Shown piece after piece: positions 6,918-8,656 of a DNA stretch of 8,656 nt (its first letter is position 1; each line of letters opens with the position of its first letter). The position numbers were made by a program, and so were the translations under genes. Origin of the DNA: an uncultured Ruminococcus sp. Its GTDB lineage: Bacteria; Bacillota; Clostridia; Oscillospirales; Acutalibacteraceae. The stretch is taken from contig CADBRK010000095.1 in assembly GCA_902797065.1 (NCBI GenBank), forward strand, positions 1-8,656. The letters run 5' to 3'. The notes below the pieces were generated by a model. The model searched no databases, was not told where the DNA came from, and worked only from the letters and a program-made list of their open reading frames with translations.

Positions 6918-6945
6918 ATTATATGAATTATTTGCAAAATCTAAA
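6918..6945 (-). promoter_or_regulatory. Promoter of the zapA-U32-dut-DUF1294 operon
   Basis: The minus strand has a consensus -10 box TATAAT (6918-6923) and a weak -35 box TTTAGA (6940-6945) 16 bp away. Transcription would begin near 6911, leaving a leader of about 20 bases with the AAAGGA ribosome binding site. No other good promoter was seen between here and dut. Confidence 0.5.
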
Positions 6946-7174
6946 ATTTGCTGCCGTTATTAATTATACAACATAATTCCGCTTATTACAAGGAAAATTT
7001 TTATAACCTGCTTATAATCGACATATCAATATATATTATTATTGACATGCCCTATGCGGACTTATCGCGCGTGTTTTTGACAAATTATCTAAAATCAGAA
7101 ATTTATTTTGTTGTTTTGATACAATCGGTTTGTATAATTATCACAATGCAACATAATAACTATTGTTATATGGT

Positions 7175-7192
7175 TAAAAATTATAATTTTTA
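7175..7192. repeat. Perfect 18-bp AT palindrome upstream of a promoter
   Basis: TAAAAATTATAATTTTTA is its own reverse complement and ends 11 bp before the -35 box at 7204. That places it where an UP element or a regulator site would act on the small-RNA promoter. In such AT-rich DNA it may also be chance. Confidence 0.45.
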
Positions 7193-7203
7193 GATAATCA
7201 TTA

Positions 7204-7232
7204 TTGACAGTTTTCAAAAAATGTGCTATTAT
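7204..7232 (+). promoter_or_regulatory. Strong extended -10 promoter
   Basis: A perfect -35 box TTGACA (7204-7209) is followed after 17 bp by TATTAT (7227-7232), preceded by TGC, an extended -10 element. Transcription would start near 7239. The next structure downstream is an intrinsic terminator at 7316-7342, so most transcripts should end there, before the LRR gene. Confidence 0.72.
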
Positions 7233-7238
7233 CTTAAT

Positions 7239-7342
7239 GTAATAGATGAACGGAAGGCAAAACTTAATTAGAGATTTACACATTTCTTTTCTTTTCTTTA
7301 AAACTTTATATGAAAGGGCACGTTGTTATGACGTGCTTTTTT
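7239..7342 (+). ncRNA. Putative small RNA or attenuated leader, about 105 nt
   Basis: The unit is bounded by a near-perfect sigma-A promoter and a strong intrinsic terminator. It contains a purine-rich stretch, GGAAGGCAAAAC (7251-7262), and a long C/U-rich stretch (7281-7298) with repeated TTTCT and TTTTC words. C/U-rich single-stranded stretches can pair with G/A-rich ribosome binding sites, so an antisense regulator is possible. It could instead be a leader that controls read-through into the LRR gene, but that gene has its own promoter downstream of the terminator, which favours a separate RNA. A 53-codon frame from an ATG at 7246 has no ribosome binding site and runs through the terminator into the next promoter, so I do not treat it as a gene. 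No known RNA family was recognised. Confidence 0.45.
7316..7342 (+). terminator. Intrinsic terminator upstream of the LRR gene
   Basis: GCACGT (7318-7323) pairs with ACGTGC (7331-7336) around a 7-base loop and is followed directly by six T (7337-7342). A G-U pair and the A-run at 7313-7315 can extend the stem into the T-run. It acts on the plus strand and ends the transcript from the promoter at 7204-7232. Confidence 0.82.
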
Positions 7343-7379
7343 CATTTTCGGACTTTTTACAATATTTTTACAGCAACAG

Positions 7380-7408
7380 TTTACATAATATGAATAATTT
7401 GATATAAT
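7380..7408 (+). promoter_or_regulatory. Near-consensus promoter of the LRR gene
   Basis: TTTACA (7380-7385), a 17-bp spacer and TATAAT (7403-7408) with an extended TGA directly before the -10 box. Transcription would begin near 7415, leaving a leader of about 25 bases that contains the GGGGGG ribosome binding site (7426-7431). This places the gene under its own control rather than under the promoter at 7204. Confidence 0.78.
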
Positions 7409-7439
7409 TTGTTTAAACAATAATTGGGGGGCTTTTTCT

Positions 7440-8656
7440 ATGAAACCAAGAAAACTATTGGCTGTTCTGCTGTGTACACTATTGGTATGCTCGACGGTCG
7501 TTTCGCCTGCCCGGGCGACGGAGGCTGAAACAAATACCACAAGTGCGGCGGCTGCGCAGACAAGCGGAGATGCTTTGACGTATGGTGACTACAAGTACGA
7601 AGTGAACGATGACAGCACGGTGACTATAACAAAGTACACGGGCAGTGATACGGAAGTGACGATACCCAAGTCGATAGACGGAAAGAGTGTGACGGGTATT
7701 GGTGAAAGTGCATTCTACTACTGCGAAAACTTAACAAGCATAACCATACCCGACAGTGTGACAAGTATTGGTAATGGTGCATTCAACAGCTGCTATAACT
7801 TAAAAAGCATAACCATACCCGACAGTGTAACAAGTATTGGTGACAGTGCATTCACCAGCTGCTACAGCTTAAAAAGCATAACCATACCCGACGGTGTGAC
7901 AAGTATTGGTTTACGTGCATTCATGAACTGCGAATGCTTAAAAAGCATAATCATACTCGACGGTGTTACAAGTATTCAAGACTCTACATTTGAGGACTGC
8001 ACAAGCTTAACAAGCATAACCATACCCGACAGTGTGACAAGTATTGGTGATTATGCATTCGACAGCTGCACAAGCTTATCCGATGTATACTACAACGGAA
8101 CAGAAGAACAGTGGAAAAATATTACAATAGGCATTATTAACGATTGCCTGAATAATGCAGCTATACATTACAATTCGGGGCAGCCTGCCGATGCCGACGC
8201 AACATATTTTGAGCGGACAACGAACGGCGACAACACTGTGACTATAACAAAGTACACGGGCGGTGATACGGAAGTGACGATACCTAAGACGATAGACGGA
8301 AAAAGTGTTACAAGTATTGGTGAGCGCGCATTCTACGATTGCATAAGTTTAACAAGCATAACCATACCCGACAGCGTGACAAGTATTGATAACGACACAT
8401 TTGCTTACTGCGAAAACTTAAAGAGCATAACCATTCCCGACAGTGTAACAAGCATTGGTGAAGGCGCATTCTACAACTGCGAAAGCTTAACAAGCATAAC
8501 CATACCAGATACCGTGACAAGCATTGGCTATCAGGCATTCTCCGGCTGCACAGGCTTAACAAACATTAACATACCCGACGGTGTTACAAATATTGGTAAT
8601 GGTGCATTCTACAACTGCACAAGCTTAACAAGTATAACAATACCTGACGGTGTTAC
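7440..8656 (+). CDS. Secreted BspA-like leucine-rich-repeat protein, 3' end missing
   Basis: The frame stays open from the ATG at 7440 to the window end (405 codons, no stop), so the C-terminus is unknown. Residues 1-26 form a signal peptide (MKPRKLLAVLLCTLLV, then a cleavage motif ARA at 24-26). From about residue 72 there are 23-residue LRR_5 repeats of the form SITIPDSVTSIGxxAFxxCxxL. Module 1 has six, then a cap with DVYYNGTEEQWKNI and a short linker. Module 2 restarts with the same lead-in (TVTITKYTGGDTEVTIPK) and has at least six more. BspA-type repeats are found in surface proteins of gut and oral bacteria that bind host or bacterial partners; some are joined to enzymes or cell-wall anchors, which cannot be judged here. 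Repeat 5 departs from the pattern (IIILDGVTSIQDSTFEDC). The ribosome binding site GGGGGG (7426-7431) lies eight bases before the start. Confidence 0.93.
   Translation, partial: MKPRKLLAVLLCTLLVCSTVVSPARATEAETNTTSAAAAQTSGDALTYGDYKYEVNDDSTVTITKYTGSDTEVTIPKSIDGKSVTGIGESAFYYCENLTSITIPDSVTSIGNGAFNSCYNLKSITIPDSVTSIGDSAFTSCYSLKSITIPDGVTSIGLRAFMNCECLKSIIILDGVTSIQDSTFEDCTSLTSITIPDSVTSIGDYAFDSCTSLSDVYYNGTEEQWKNITIGIINDCLNNAAIHYNSGQPADADATYFERTTNGDNTVTITKYTGGDTEVTIPKTIDGKSVTSIGERAFYDCISLTSITIPDSVTSIDNDTFAYCENLKSITIPDSVTSIGEGAFYNCESLTSITIPDTVTSIGYQAFSGCTGLTNINIPDGVTNIGNGAFYNCTSLTSITIPDGV
7620..7692 (+). repeat. Module lead-in repeat, copy 1 of 2
   Basis: This stretch encodes VTITKYTGSDTEVTIPKSID and recurs 618 bp (206 codons) downstream at 8238-8310 with only a few base changes. 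It marks the start of an LRR module, so the gene seems to have grown by duplication of a whole module of lead-in, six repeats and cap. Confidence 0.85.
8238..8310 (+). repeat. Module lead-in repeat, copy 2 of 2
   Basis: Near-identical copy of 7620-7692; the protein differs mainly at S-to-G and S-to-T positions. It follows the cap of the first module and starts the second LRR block, which continues past the window end. Confidence 0.85.

Larger units (their letters stand above)
6891..7439. other. AT-rich divergent intergenic region, 549 bp
   Basis: This region separates the minus-strand zapA operon from the plus-strand LRR gene. It is very AT-rich. It holds the zapA promoter (6918-6945), a perfect 18-bp AT palindrome (7175-7192), a strong plus-strand promoter (7204-7232), a terminator (7316-7342) and a second plus-strand promoter (7380-7408). 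Between 6946 and 7174 I see isolated TTGACA and TATAAT words (for example 7042-7047 and 7132-7137) but no well-spaced pair, and no credible gene on either strand. Confidence 0.75.

Noticed and set aside
6948..7193. 81-codon plus-strand frame in the AT-rich intergenic region
   Set aside because: It starts at a TTG with no ribosome binding site, and its Ile/Asn/Tyr-rich composition is what random AT-rich DNA would give.
7095..7283. 62-codon minus-strand frame
   Set aside because: No ribosome binding site, AT-rich composition, and it lies antisense to the promoter at 7204-7232.
7246..7407. 53-codon plus-strand frame starting just after the promoter at 7204
   Set aside because: It lacks a ribosome binding site, is Phe-rich because of the T-runs, and crosses both the terminator and the next promoter, so it is unlikely to be translated.
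8308..8562. 84-codon minus-strand frame inside the LRR gene
   Set aside because: Antisense shadow of the 69-bp repeats; its own repetitive protein simply mirrors the LRR periodicity.
7440..8656. Regular ~69-bp repeats considered as a CRISPR or other non-coding array
   Set aside because: The period is a whole number of codons (23), the frame is open throughout with a signal peptide in front, and the variable positions fit LRR_5 repeats.

Overview
The window reads as a chromosomal segment of a low-to-moderate-GC Gram-positive anaerobe, most likely a gut Clostridium-class bacterium of the Ruminococcus/Oscillospiraceae kind. This is an inference from gene content: a Firmicutes-type ZapA next to a two-part U32 protein, a BspA-like leucine-rich-repeat surface protein, a large acidic Big2-domain membrane protein and an IS605-type tnpB. 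Promoters are of the housekeeping sigma-A type.

Layout from left to right. Positions 1-32 hold the first codons of a tnpB gene on the minus strand, with its own promoter and a perfect 17-bp hairpin (108-150) upstream that probably belongs to the left end of the element. Positions 212-2935 (minus) encode a 907-residue single-pass membrane protein with a very acidic cytoplasmic tail and an outside part made of two copies of a Big2-like domain plus a DxDxDG region. It has its own promoter (3009-3037) and a terminator-like hairpin (159-187). Positions 2936-3482 are non-coding and contain a promoter and terminator pair on the minus strand that could define a small RNA of about 100 nt (3202-3303).

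Positions 3483-6890 form a compact minus-strand operon in the order zapA, U32 (RlhA-like), dut, DUF1294 membrane protein. Its genes overlap or lie within 6 bp of each other, and one promoter lies upstream of zapA (6918-6945). It joins cell division, probable RNA hydroxylation, dUTP removal and an unknown membrane protein. No direct functional link between them is evident.

Positions 6891-7439 are a very AT-rich divergent intergenic region. On the plus strand it carries a strong promoter (7204-7232) followed about 105 nt later by a clear intrinsic terminator (7316-7342), which suggests a second small RNA or an attenuated leader. A second near-consensus promoter (7380-7408) then drives a secreted BspA-like LRR protein (7440 to the window end), which is cut off by the end of the window. 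No CRISPR array, tRNA or rRNA was seen. The most unusual items are the two unannotated RNA-like transcription units and the acidic repeat-built membrane protein.
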